Source: Rhexocercosporidium sp. MPI-PUGE-AT-0058 (taxonomy: Eukaryota; Ascomycota; Leotiomycetes; Helotiales). Taken from it: a stretch of 64,000 nt of DNA. Shown here piece by piece: positions 47,524-59,515 of the stretch. Each line of letters opens with the position of its first letter. The stretch's first letter is position 1. Both the position numbers and the translations under genes were made by a program. The notes beneath the pieces were generated by a model. That model was not told the origin of the DNA and did no database searches. It worked only from the letters and a program-made list of their open reading frames with translations. The stretch lies in contig JAGTJL010000001.1 of assembly GCA_020746875.1 (NCBI GenBank), positions 1,736,001-1,800,000 of the forward strand, written 5' to 3'.

Positions 47524-48032
47524 CAGGACGGTTCGTTCGGTTTGTTCGGTTCGTTCGGTCATTTTGTAGAGCCTAGGTAGATATGAGTTTTACCCGCAAT
47601 TTCCGAGTAAGCGAGATAACTCTCCAATTCTCCTTCACCTCGCTTAGCTCACTGCTCTTACCTACCTTCACATTTTAAACTCTTATTTCTTAAAAACCTT
47701 TTAATGAAATTATTCCAAATTTCGTTTCAGCTTAACACCGATATAAAGCCTCGATATACCGCAGATGACGTTCAAAGAGCGCTAAAAGAAATTGCAAAAA
47801 GGAAATCCGTACGCAAATCGAGTCTCGATTAAGCGATCCTTAGGAGCAAACTTCAAGGAAGGATCTATGGCCGCGTTACTATAATAAAAGCTAAAGAACC
47901 TTTTCAAAGGCTTTCCCCGGTTCAGGAATAACAACCCTAGGCCAAAACCCTACACATGCACAAAGGCGCATTTTGGCTGCTAGAAAGGACGCTACTCCTC
48001 TTGGAAAACGATAAATAGCTGGCTTTATCAGA
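47524..48032. other. Repeat-island DNA between two mobile elements
   Basis: Begins with a GTTCG/GTTTG tandem tract (about 47529-47563) and continues as stop-rich sequence without a gene. Confidence 0.5.
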
Positions 48033-48038
48033 CGGAAT

Positions 48039-48257
48039 TGTTGGAAATAGTGCCTTAGGCTGACAGTGGTAACTGATTAATGGCAAAGGCCGCTGTGGTG
48101 GCAAGAGCTTACCGAGCTTTGCTACTGTGAGTCACAGGCTTGATAAGCCTGTAACTTGGGTTTTTAAGCACCGAGGGTGCTTATAAATGGGGGCTGCCTA
48201 TCACTGTAGAATAGTCAGTCGTGTTAATCAATTCTTGCGATCACCTATAATCCCCAA
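48039..48257 (+). mobile_element. Solo LTR of a retrotransposon, 219 bp
   Basis: The segment starts TGTTGGAAATAG and ends ATAATCCCCAA. It is flanked on both sides by the direct repeat CGGAAT (48033-48038 and 48258-48263). It contains a TATAAA-like promoter word near 48182. No internal domain (gag/pol) adjoins. Size, TG start and target duplication fit a solo LTR left by recombination; copia or gypsy type is not decided. The precise right end is ambiguous by 1-2 bases. Confidence 0.75.
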
Positions 48258-48263
48258 CGGAAT

Positions 48264-49369
48264 CCTATCCTTAAGACCTACGTTAAACCTTTAGCTTTGC
48301 CTCAGTTGCCTCGTTGATCTTGTCTTCCCTCGAGGTAACCTCGAGGAGTTACTTATGTAAAACCTATGTAAACAATCGGATAAGACGTGCCGGTCTAAGT
48401 TCGCCGCCGGGGTGAGGTGGTACGTAATGGGGCTTAGAGGAAGATTATAAGAGGAAGCTTCGTAAGCTCTTAGCTCGTTTGACTTTCGGCTTTTAGAATT
48501 TAAATTAATTAACTTTTCATAGCAAGAAATCACGAAAAGAAACTGCGAGAGAGATCACGAGGAGAGACTACGAGAGACTATAAGGGGATACTACAAGAGG
48601 AGATTCTAAAAGGAGATTACGAGGGAAAACTACAAAAGAAGATTGTAAGAGAGACTACGAAAGAGATTACGAAAAAAGTAAGAAAAGTACTTAGAAAAAT
48701 AAAAAAGGAAGAGAAAACAAAAGACTATTTATAAACTTTCGGACTCGAGAAGCCCGGGAGTTTAAGAAGTCTAAAGGTTCCTCTTTTATTTTTACTTTTA
48801 TCTTCATATACTCTTCGCTTCACGAAATAAGGCTCTTAGCAAAGAAATCTACTCTTCAGCAGCGTATAAGTCTCTCTCCTTCAGCGTTTAATGCGCTGTA
48901 ATTACAAGGGACCTCGAGGAATTACCTCGAGGAGTGCTTTTCTAGGCTTTTGGCGAGATTAAGTGATTTGATTGTTTCTTTCCTCCTGGCAGGGTCTTGT
49001 AAGGTGAGAGCCGGGGACTTGATCATAAGATATGTCTGAGGACTGAGAGCGTCAGCTGGGATGTACAGCCATTTCTCTGCTAGCTTGTTGGATGGCTGGT
49101 CGATTGGTAGGTAGATCATCCATATGCTCCTGCATGAGATATCCTTGTACGTACGGGAATTCCTTACACGTTTGTTTTACTGACGTTGAGTTTCTCACTC
49201 CCAAAGACTTCAGCGTATCGTATATTGAGCCCATTCATTGCGTCAGGCACAATTCTTTGGGCCCGGTTTTCAGATAAATAAGCGTCTACCCGCCTCATGG
49301 TCTTCTATTCTCATGAACTGTCTACTGTCTCCTCTCACTCAATCACCTGAAAGCAAGACAAAACTCGAA
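48264..49369. repeat. Low-complexity and palindromic repeat region
   Basis: Contains two copies of a CCTCGAGG-type near-palindrome (48329-48348 and 48911-48932). Between them are purine-rich degenerate tandem units of about 17-20 bp (48540-48680, e.g. GAGAGACTACGA). No gene recognised. The last few hundred bases should include the promoter of the GMC gene. Confidence 0.5.
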
Positions 49370-51968
49370 ATGTTCTATTTTGGATTCACTAGGAAGTTCT
49401 ACCCAGCTACTGCTGTGGCCGCTCTTATACTTACAAGTCTCGTCTCGTCGACGCCATTGAAGAATCTTGATCGTCAGGTCGTGGAAGATGAATATGATTT
49501 CATCATTTGCGGTGGTACGCCCTTCATTTCTTTCCAAATTTCCATCACACTTCGCTTTCCCGCCACACCCCCCGCTACCCTAACCCCTTTCCCTCTTTCT
49601 CATCTTTCCAAGCTTTAAACGCTGGCTGAGATCCAACTGTGTTGTTCAACCTCCACAACTTTGATATATCCTAATTATCTAACTTCTCATTCCATACAGG
49701 TGGCACAGCCGGTCTCGTGGTAGCCAATCGACTCAGCGAGATAAGTGGCCAGAGAGTCCTCGTTCTGGAAGCAGGGCCAGATCCGAGTGTCGTCGCTGCA
49801 TATGAGACACCGGGTGGGAACCAATTTTTGGGCGGTACGTTCCACCCCCATGATCTGAAGTCGAGATTGAGGTCACCCTCATCGTCGTTTCAGTCTGCAT
49901 TTTGGAGTAACTCGTGTAGGCTGGTGTGCTTCAGTGCTGATTTGTTTTGTTGAGTAGGTACGGCTGTGGATTGGAACTTCTACACCACTGCCCAAGAGAC
50001 TCTTGGAGGAAGGGTTTTGCCCTACCATCGTGAGCATTTCGTTACACACATTCACCTCTTTGCTTCCATGTCTTTCAAAAAAAAACTCTTCAAAGTCAAG
50101 ACTGATATTCTGTAGGTGGTCGTGGTCTTGGCGGAAGTAGCGTAACCAATGGTCTTTACTACGGGCGTGGCTCGAAAAGTGTGTACGACCAGTGGGCCTC
50201 CCTCGGTAATCCTGGCTGGAGTTGGGATGAGGTATATCCTCATTTCGTGAAGGCAAGTTCCGTTTCCAATTCAAGATAATCATGATCGCTAACCATCATC
50301 TCGCAAGTAGCACACACACTTCAATGCCCCCAACCTAGCCAACGATTTCGACCACTCATACCAAACTTGGGACCCCACTGCCTACTCGTCCGGGCCACTC
50401 GAAATCGGATTCCAAGGTTACGTTCCCCCGTCAAACGTGGCATTCATTGAGGCTTGCTCCGCGGCCAACATTCCTCTGGTACACGAACTCAACAGTGGGA
50501 ATAACACCGGGGTGAAACAGGGGACTGGATGTCTGGATGCGAGGTTCAGACGGAGTTCAAGTTGGGACGCTTTTGGGAAGGAGGCGAGGGGAAGAGATAA
50601 TCTGGATATCTTGCACTGGGCGGTGGTGCAAAGTTTGAGCTTTGAGCACAGTGAACAGGGCAAGAGGGCGAGTGGTGTTGTGTTTGTGGACGAGCCGACT
50701 GGGAGGGTACATGTTATCAAGGCGAGGAAGGAGGTTATTGTTTCGATGGGAGCTTTCCATTCACCACAGCTGATGATGGTTTCTGTGAGTTGGTGATCTA
50801 ATCTTGCCGATGTCTAAAGTTCCTCGGAATCCACGAAACAGTTGCTGATCTCGAGTAGGGTATCGGACCATCAGAGACTTTGGAGAAATTCGGCATCACA
50901 CCTGTTGTCATCAACGAAAATGTCGGGCAGAAGTAAGATATACACGTACCCTCTTTTCACTCTACTCCTCAACTCGATCAACAGTCAAAGATGTAGAGAG
51001 AACCAACCGCTAACCTCTATTCACAGGATGAATGACCACAACGTGTTTAGCATCATGGCACTCTCCACACCTGTCGCCTCGACCAGCCAAGTCAATAACA
51101 ACATCACGAACCTAATCGCCGCACAAGAAGCCTTCTACGCCAACCTAACAGGACCCTACACTGCGCCCTCAGGAATAACTAACGGCTTCCAACAACTTTC
51201 GAACGAAACGTTGATCGCTATCGGGGCACAAGCTGTTCTCGACGCAGGGTTTGTGGATAGAGCACACGTGGAGATTCTGTACGAGAGTATCTTTTACCCT
51301 GGTGGGACAGAAATTGAATATGTACCTGAAGGAGCGGCAAGTTACGTGAGTTTGACGGCGAGTAGTCTCGTGGCGTTGAGTAGGGGGAATGTTACGCTGA
51401 GGAGTGCGGGGATGGCGGACGCGCCAGTGATAAATCCGAATGTGAGCTTTGTTTACTTTCTGCCCTTCCTCGCTTGTCAGAACACATTTCCTACCGTCTC
51501 AGGTTCTATTTCATCTCAGCACTATTCTCAAGGAAGCATATCATAACACGTAAGAAATGACAGAGCTAACTTTCACAAAAGTACTACTCCCACCCAGCCG
51601 ACCGTCTGATAGCTATAAACGCCTTCCACGACCTCCGCAAGATCCTCGCACATCCCGCACTAGCACCCTTCATCCTAAGCGAAGTGTCCCCCGGACCAAA
51701 CATAACCACTTCCTCATCAGATGACGAGATATTCTCCTACATCAAAGCGAACACGATACCTAATTGGCACGCCAGTGGGACGAATGTCATGTTACCGGAG
51801 GAGGACGGTGGGGTTGTCGATGCGCGATTGAGAGTTTATGGAGTGCATGGACTGAGGATTGTGGATTGTAGTGTTATTCCTGTGCTGCCGGATGTTAATA
51901 TTCAGGGACCGGTTTTCATGATTGGTGAGAAGGGTGCGGAGATGATCAGAGAAGATTGGGGCCTCTGA
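49370..51968 (+). CDS. Secreted GMC oxidoreductase (FAD-dependent)
   Basis: Eight exons with consistent phases (49370-49514, 49700-49834, 49958-50029, 50116-50252, 50311-50784, 50859-50932, 51027-51441, 51582-51968) encode 612 aa. The N-terminus is a signal peptide (AVAALILTSLVSSTP). The FAD-binding motif GGGTAGLVVANRL is split by intron 1. LVLEAGPDP, GRGLGGSSVTNGLYYGRG, and the C-terminal WHASGTNVML and GLRIVDCSVIPVLPDVNIQG segments place it in the GMC family. The catalytic pair is His in WHASG and Asn in PDVNIQG, as in many aryl-alcohol/glucose-oxidase relatives. Intron 4 has a GC donor (AAG|GCAAGT). The substrate is unknown; extracellular oxidation of alcohols or sugars with peroxide formation is likely. 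The frame is intact although it borders the repeat island. Confidence 0.92.
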
Positions 51969-52009
51969 GTCGGAGACATTATAGCAGGGCGAGACTCGAT
52001 TAGGATTGG

Positions 52010-52080
52010 TTTGTCAAAGGGAACTGGATGGTTTGTCAAAGGGAACTGGATGGTTTGTCAAAGGGAACTGGATGATTTGT
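52010..52080. repeat. 22-bp tandem repeat
   Basis: Unit TTTGTCAAAGGGAACTGGATGG occurs three times plus a partial copy, just 42 bp after the GMC stop codon, so probably inside its 3' untranslated region. Confidence 0.9.
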
Positions 52081-53349
52081 GACATATTTGATAAAAAAAA
52101 AAGTCCTGCCAGAAAAACGCATTGCACTCAAATCGAAGGATGAGAATACAAAATATTGCCAGGTGTCAGAAAACGTAACTCAATCTCGAATAATCAATCA
52201 ACAAGAAGGATGCAAGTAACAAGAACTTGGAAATGAAGCATGCGAGCTTATTTAAAATAGCGAATTGGGATGGTAATAATAGATTGTCGTTTACGACATA
52301 CCGTTCTAAATTTACAGAATCTCTAGTAGGGCAGACAGAAACCATTCAGCCTTTTCAGCGTTGGACGGACGGGTTGCGTCAGTGGAGTCGGAGCACAACC
52401 ACAGGTGTTGACTTTGGCGCTAACAGGTACATTAGCGCTTCAAGTATAACGAAAGTAACAAACTATTATGCTGTTTCGCGTTAACTTCTTCTTCTGTTCT
52501 TATCTGTTTCTTCGAAGATTCCTTATTCTTATATTAATAATCTGAACTTGCTAATGCTTCTCCGGACTCACTAAACGTCGATGCAAAAAGGGCCGTGCGA
52601 GTAAGATCTGAAGAATATATATATGCAGCTCTTAGTGCGTTGCCTCATGGCATTGCTATACCCTCTCTCTTTAGTCTTACCTGCTTACTCTCGGCAAAGG
52701 GTGACAGAGCACTTCCAGAAGTTCTGAGAGGGGAGGCTGTAATGTGGGCGCTGCTTCAAGCAGTCTAGCCGCTAGTTCTATATTACCATGCGTGGCTGTT
52801 AACGGGATCGCGAAGGAAAGAAAGAGGTATTTGAATGTGTAGGCTTTTTGGGATAAATTGCTGCAGTACCTTCTCGTTATGCCATGACTCCCTCCTGACC
52901 AGTAACTTGAAGGCTACAGCACCTTGCAAGAACCACCAATGCTGATGCATCTGTCCCCTAGCATTGTTGCAATACCAATCGCTGCTTCATAGGTAGGGAC
53001 ACCAGGTCTGCCTGTTGTGGACAAACGGAACATAAAATAAGGCGAAGTAGATAAAGCCGACCATCTCATTTCATAACTCGGCAAAAGGCTAGAGGACAAT
53101 GATGCCAATAGTATCCTCTGAAAAGAAGGGAATAAGTGCTTCGGCAATACAATCGAAAGACAAGACTACTATACTGCACTGCCATGTAACAGGAAAGAAG
53201 CAGAAATGGGAAATAGAAGCGTGAAGGAAAACAGGAACGTGGTCTATAGAAATGTAATAGACTGCAATGCGATGCGAGGAAAAGGAATTGTCAAATCCTG
53301 TAGAAGAATTGGGATCGAATGAATGTAAGGGCCACTCAACTTCCCAGAT

Positions 53350-53369
53350 CAATCAATCAATCAATCAAT
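53350..53369. repeat. AATC microsatellite
   Basis: Five tandem copies of a CAAT/AATC tetranucleotide. Simple sequence only. Confidence 0.9.
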
Positions 53370-56300
53370 TAGTCAGCTAGCCCTAGCTCTTGAAAAATAC
53401 CGCTGGCATGTAGGTAGCTATGAGGAAGGCTAGCGCAAAAGCTTCAGACACCCATCTGCCGTTTGCCAAACTTCAGAAAGAAAGAAAGAAGGGAAGAATG
53501 AGATTGCAAAACCAAAGTCTCTCGACTTCCACGTAGAAACATAGATTATTCCTCTCCTCTTTCCTCAGATAATCAGATACAATACGCGGAGACGACATGT
53601 AATTACAGTACACCCAGTAACCCAGCTCGGTCCCGAATCTCGACGAAACGCCCCGACCAAGTTCACTCAATCTCAATCCGACTCAACCTCCGCCACCCCA
53701 AACAAAACTCGGTGCTCGAAGTTCATGCAAACTTGCCGTGTAAATCTTCCCGGTCGGTCAAACCACAAAAAAATCTGGAGAACGACGCGCGTATATGTAT
53801 CGATCGGGGATTCGAGGTCCTGGACACTCGACTAGTGGCAGGCTTGGACTTGTATTTTAAACAGATTTGATTTGAGGCGTGCTTGGTCCCGCTGAGGCTG
53901 AGGCTGAAAAAATCCCCCTCCCGGACGAGGGCTTGTTTGAATGAAACTTGCGGCTTGAAGAGGGTTTGGGTATATTGGATAGTGGAAACTTGGAATTGAA
54001 ACTCGGTATTGAAACGGAACGTCGCATCACATCCTCGCATCGTTGTGGTGGGATTTTTTCTCTCTCTCTCCAAGACTCTTGTGGTGCATTTTGGGATCAG
54101 ATCTATCTCTTGGAGACTTGGATTCTTGGAAGCAATGGAGAGATGCAGCCTTTGCCTGTCTCTGATCGAAAGAGGGAGTCGGGGAGGAAGGGAAGGAAAG
54201 GAAAGGATAGATCCCGAGCCGAATCAGAGCGTGGGTGCAACACCATACACCACACCCCCAAGGTTCCAGCATGCTTGTTGTGCTACAGGATGGAGACACC
54301 TGCCTGCCAGCCACATGCACATGCACCTGGCTTATGCTTATCAGCCGAGCGCTGGGGATGGGATGGGATGGGTTGGGATGGCATCGCGATTCTCGGACTG
54401 GCTCACAGGCACGAGGACGCGTCCTGGGTACAAAGTGCATGCGATGCGGCTTCTTCCGTGGTACGGATACAGGTTCTTCCAGGTTATTCCAGAGTATTAC
54501 AGAGAAGTGCAGTACAACCGTCTAACTATAACACAGCGATTATGCATGCATGTACTGTACCCCTGACAGACGGGTTGCGACAGGACAGGTGACGACTGGG
54601 ACAAGTGACAGTGCTGCGTCATCGTGTAATCTGTTGGAGATTTCGATCCCCTGGGCCCCCAGGGCTTGCGTGCACTTCGTGGAGAAGGTTATCAAATGGC
54701 AGATTAGCTGGATCAAGGGAGATCCACATGACATGCCTGTCGGTCTATCTTTCTTGGATTCTGAATTCGTCGGCCTACTGATTGGATGCGTGTGTGGGTT
54801 GGAGATGTCTTTACAGTACAGCAGCAGAGCAGCAGGTAATTACTTGGTATGCCCCTCGCTTGTTTGATTCAGCGAAGTGGAAGTTCTAGTGGAATTTGAA
54901 TTTGAAGTTTAAGTTTAAGTTTAAGTTGAAGGCGATTTGGAACACTACAAGCTCCCTCTCTCTATTCACGAGATCGACAAAACATAAACGAGTGAGTGAG
55001 GTTTACTAGCTTAAATAGGATGGAGTCAGCCATCCCGTTTCTTGTACCCCTCATCTGAGAACTTTGTCGAGTTCAGGTCCAATTGAGTTGGCTAGATTCA
55101 GGTACGCTACCCCTGAATCACGAATCGACGATGCGATAATTGGATGGTGAGGCGGTGCATGCAGGTACGTGCTAAAAAACGAGAAGAGATATCCAGGGGG
55201 CGCTCGCTGCCAGCTATGAATGGCTGGAGAGGGGGAGGGGTTAAGCGCAGGGGGACTCGAAGTATCGTAAGCCACATGGCAAGACGGAAGACAGGAAGGA
55301 CCAGACGGAAGTCGGAAAGTAAGCCAAGGGAAGCTCCAAAGGGTGTGTATTGTACAGTATCGCGGGTGAAGAATTCAAAAATGCCCAAGATGTAACGTAC
55401 TTGTGTTGTAGGTACGTACGTTCGTACGTACGAGTACACGCTTGCCTCGGGAATATTTCCCAACCTAGAGGAGAAATAATTTGCTTGATCTGCTGGTGTT
55501 AGAACCGGTCCTCTCATCGTAGAATTAGGACACCCTGACTACCGCTCTTTCGAGGGATTGACTGCGCACAAGGAAGGTCAGGCAGGTCGTTAGGACTTTC
55601 AGAGTAGGTCCAGTACAGTACATGTGGCTTTATTTACGAAGCGGGTGGTGCTCGCCAAAGGTCAAGTTCCACTGCTGCTGTCGCGAGTTTGGTGTTCGGT
55701 CGTTCGTATTATGTGTATCATCTACCTATGGAAGCACAGGAATCGTGACCGCATGGCTGAAATTCTCCTTCCGGCGGTACACGACGGGTGTGTGCGACTG
55801 ATACGTAAACTGATTATTTACTTCGGTGCTGGGACAGTTCTTCATCCCACTCACACTCTCTACTGTACCGAGTACAGCCTTCCATTCCACTCCCGATTCT
55901 CAAATAATCCACCAGCCCTGCCGTCACCGAAAACACATCTCATACCAAAACGGTTTTCCTCCTCTGACGAATTTGGAAGGCTTGGCTTCACATCAATTAA
56001 TTACCCTTTCCCTTCCCCCTGGATCGCCAACGCCACCATTCAGACCCTGACGCAACTCCGCAAGCCGGTGTCTTGGAGGCCTTGGCGTGTAGAAATAGGA
56101 GACGTAGGGATGCAAGCTGCACGCACGCAAAAGCAGACACTCACTATGATTTGCTTTGTTTTGCTTTGCTTTGTTTTGCGCTTCTCTTCCTCTCTCTTCC
56201 TTTCTGGCCGCGGCCTTTGCTCTCCCATTGCTGGAATTAATCACAGTAGCCCGGGCCTGGATACCAGATACTCGTACGTCCGCGACGCTACCTATACCCA

Positions 56301-56871
56301 AGTTAGACGGCAGACTTGAGCCGACGGGACGCTTCTACCAATCTAATCTACGCCCTGGCACTGGCACGCGTCTGATCTGATGCGAGCTCGTCTTCAATTG
56401 GATGCCTCCCTCCACTTCCACTTCCATGGCTTCAAGCCAAGGGGGCATGGGCAGGGGCAGGGGATCACTCTCTCTCTTCCTCTCTCTCTCCAGATGGATG
56501 GGTGGATAGGTTCGGTATGATTAATTATAAGTTCCTTCCAACCTCCGCTCTCACTTACCCACTCCACTTCCTGGCCTCTTTTCCTACCCTCTGGCGCGTC
56601 TTCCCCGCCCCCGACCGTCGTTAATACTCTATCTACGTCCGTCATCTTCTGTCTTTCTCCTCTGCGTCTCATCTTTATACCGTCTGAACTCTCTTTCTCA
56701 GACGCCGTTAGTCTCTGCTTTTTCATTGCTTCTTTCCCTCATTCTTCTCCTTGTCGCCCATCGTCAACACACGCCTCAATTTGAACGGCACCCTCGATCC
56801 CTTCTAGCTAGAGCCCTTCCCACCTTTCTGCGCCGTGGCGTACTCCTATGTTTGCATATCAATAGACCAGA

Positions 56872-58303
56872 ATGACGACAAAGCCCGAGAATGTCAAATG
56901 GGTGGATGTACGTTGTCCTGCTGCCATTCCACCCGGATTGGACCCATCCCCCTTGGACACTCAACTAACACGACACAGGGCCTCCGCGGATTTGCTTCCC
57001 TTCTAGTCGTTTTCACCCACATCTGCAGAGCATTCGATGAAGACCTCTTCAAACCCACATCCGCCGAAGGGGCACCACCTCGAATCCTTCAATACCCCAT
57101 AATCCGAATCCTCTTCCAAGGTCGAATTGGCGTAACCATTTTCTCTCTGGTAACAGGATACGTGTGTGCTCTGAAGCCACTACGACAATGTCGGGCAGGA
57201 CAACAAGATGCCATGTTCGCTGGGGTAGCAAGGAGTGCATTTCGACGAGTTCCCAGACTGATTCTCCCAACAACAATGGCTACTACCATGATCTGGTTCT
57301 TCTGCCAATTCGGCGTCTTCGAGGTGGGGAATAGGGTCAACAGCTGGTGGGTGAACTACACTTCGCCGAACATTACGCCGTACATTGGAAACGCGGTCAT
57401 GGATCTGATACAGCATTTAATAACGACCTGGACGAGATCATGGAATGTTTACGATAATAATCAGTGGACTCTTCTCCCACTTTTGAAGGGCAGCATGCTT
57501 GTCTACATGTTTCTCGTGGCAACTGCTTTCTGCAAAGCTAGATACCGGATGATTCTCGAGTTGGCGATGTTTGTTTACTACTACATCAGTAACGATTGTG
57601 AGTTCTACAGTCTACGGATGTCAAGGAATTTGCGCTAACAGATGCAGCTGCTTTTGGAATGCAATTCTTCTTCGGGGTCTTCCTTGCAGACCTTTCCCAA
57701 CATCCCCCTCACCAGGCATGGTGCGCAGCTCGAAAATGGCCAGCGCGATTCCTCTCTCCAGCGCTCATTCTAATCGGCCTCCTCCTGGCCTCCTACCCCG
57801 AAGACAAAGCCCAATGGATGCGATGGTCCGAAATCATGGGCCAAACCTCTGTTTACATCTTCCCCAAAGACAACGAGACCCCGCGATTCTACTCAGGCAT
57901 CGGCCTCGAGTTCATCGCGCTGGGAATCCACTTCTCCTCCCCTGTCAAGAACGTCCTTTCGAACAAATATCTCCTCTGGTTCGGGAAGAACTCCTTTGCT
58001 GTCTATCTTCTCCACGGCTCCCTCCTGCGCTCCCTCCTCGTCTGGATGTATTTCGGCTTCCAGGTACCCGCCGACATCAGACACGAGGACGGACACGTTA
58101 CACCTGGTCCGCCGCTGACGATCTGTGGGCGCGCGAGATGGTATTTCTGGCTGCCGATCTGGTTTGTTATTCTTTACTGGGTGGCTAATCTCTGGACGAA
58201 ATACGTGGATCCCCTGTGTGCGAGGATTACAGAGAAGTTGGTCAGATATGTTTTCGAGGACCAGCCAGCGCCTAGTACGGAGAAGAGAATCCTGCCGCAG
58301 TGA
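56872..58303 (+). CDS. Acyltransferase-3 family membrane protein
   Basis: Three exons (56872-56907, 56979-57597, 57648-58303; introns 71 and 50 nt) encode 436 aa. The start is the first ATG after an in-frame stop and yields the family opening VKWVDGLRGFASLLVVFTH across intron 1, with the key His of the acyltransferase-3 fold. Further marks are QGRIGVTIFSLVTGYVCALK, FRRVPRLILPTT (the second conserved Arg region) and FGKNSFAVYLLHG near the C-terminus. Multiple hydrophobic segments indicate an integral membrane enzyme that O-acylates a sugar, lipid or secondary metabolite. The acceptor is not predictable, and no biosynthetic partners are next to it. Confidence 0.9.
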
Positions 58304-59074
58304 AGCGCTCATAACGGATGGGATTCGAATCACGCCGTACTTAGGACGACGAATGGAATGGGACGAGTGGGCCAAATGGAGTCAAGAGGAGGGGAGATCT
58401 ACACGATTAGATTTTGATCTAGATCTACGACATTTATTTTCGGGGCTCGATAGATTCGAGGGGCATAGCATCGCTCAGAGGTAGAGCTATCTACCGAGCG
58501 GAGGCGCTGGGAGTTATCTTTTCGCCATATATTCCCATTCCGATTTGGATTCGAATATGGGACTTTACTACATTTTTTTGGACAAAGACAAGAGGGGACA
58601 GCATTTTGCTGGAGTTTTTGGAGACAAGCATTGGTGGGAGCGAAGTCGAGAAGGATGTGGCTCGCTCGTATCTACCCGGTACAGCTACAGGAGCTGAGAA
58701 AAGAGGAGTGGGGAAACCTGTATATTCATCCCGCGCTGTATGTACAGTTGTCGATCAGAGGACCTTTTTTTGTGTGTGTGTCTAGACATATAATACCCAA
58801 CCAATCAATGATGATTTCGTTTGTTCACGGCTTTGTTTTCATTGAGATGGCTGGCTTTTTGCCTTGGTGCATATCTCGTATTTCTCGTGTTTAGCCACAC
58901 TAAGTTTGATGGGTTGATGTCAAGTACAAACGAGTACGAGCCCTCGGAGGGTCTTGGTATTTGAGGTGTGGTGTGGTGTGCTCTGTGCACAGTGAGGACG
59001 CGGAAGCATGTTTCCTATTCATTCGTCCCTTGAGAGGATCAAGGAATAGACCAAGGGAGATATACTATTCTGAA

Positions 59075-59089
59075 CCCCCCCCCCCCCCC
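59075..59089. repeat. Poly-C homopolymer
   Basis: Fifteen consecutive C residues followed by TTT. The exact length is prone to sequencing error. Confidence 0.9.
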
Positions 59090-59466
59090 TTTACGGAGTT
59101 ATATATAAAATAAAATAAATATTAAAAAAGAGAGAGAGAGGGAAATAAAGAGGAATAATATCCGGCTGCTCTTGCCTTACTACTCGTGGGCTGTCGGTGT
59201 TGTTGTTGATATGTACTGTACGTGTTCGAGGAGGGGAGTGAGAGGATGGATTGAATAAGGGATGGAGGGCGAGATAGGAAAGATGGAGGGGGAAAGATTA
59301 GCTGGAAAGATAGATGCCAAGTCCGCGTCGGAAGCGGGGCACTGCATTTCGGTTCCCTAGGAGACTCAAACGCAATTAATTGGGTGGGCCGATGCTGAAC
59401 GTCCAAGACTCTCGATTCTTTAAGCTGGTGGTTGGTTTTTATACTGCTTGCTGCTGCTGTTGCGGT

Positions 59467-59515
59467 ATGTCTATGTTTATGTTTATGTTTATGTTTATCT
59501 TCATGTTTATGTTTT
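59467..59515. repeat. TTTATG hexamer tract
   Basis: Seven or so tandem copies of TTTATG with one variant (TTCATG). Simple repeat. Confidence 0.85.

Larger units (their letters stand above)
51969..56871. other. Long gene-free region
   Basis: About 4.9 kb. Many overlapping open frames exist but none has motifs, and they lie in compositionally biased DNA (pyrimidine tracts, tandem repeats, GTAC palindromes). The last 400 bp before the acyltransferase are C/T-rich and are probably its promoter and 5' leader. A non-coding RNA or a poorly conserved secreted protein could be hidden here. Confidence 0.5.

Noticed and set aside
40740..48900. CRISPR-like arrays or tRNA genes in the repeat islands
   Set aside because: No regular repeat-spacer pattern was seen, and I could not fold a convincing tRNA by eye; a tRNA scan would be needed.
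53948..54592. 214-codon plus-strand frame
   Set aside because: Three frames are open together in biased DNA, with no motif or conserved look.
55624..56319. 231-codon plus-strand frame upstream of the acyltransferase
   Set aside because: Composition follows pyrimidine tracts; no domain. It is probably promoter or leader DNA.
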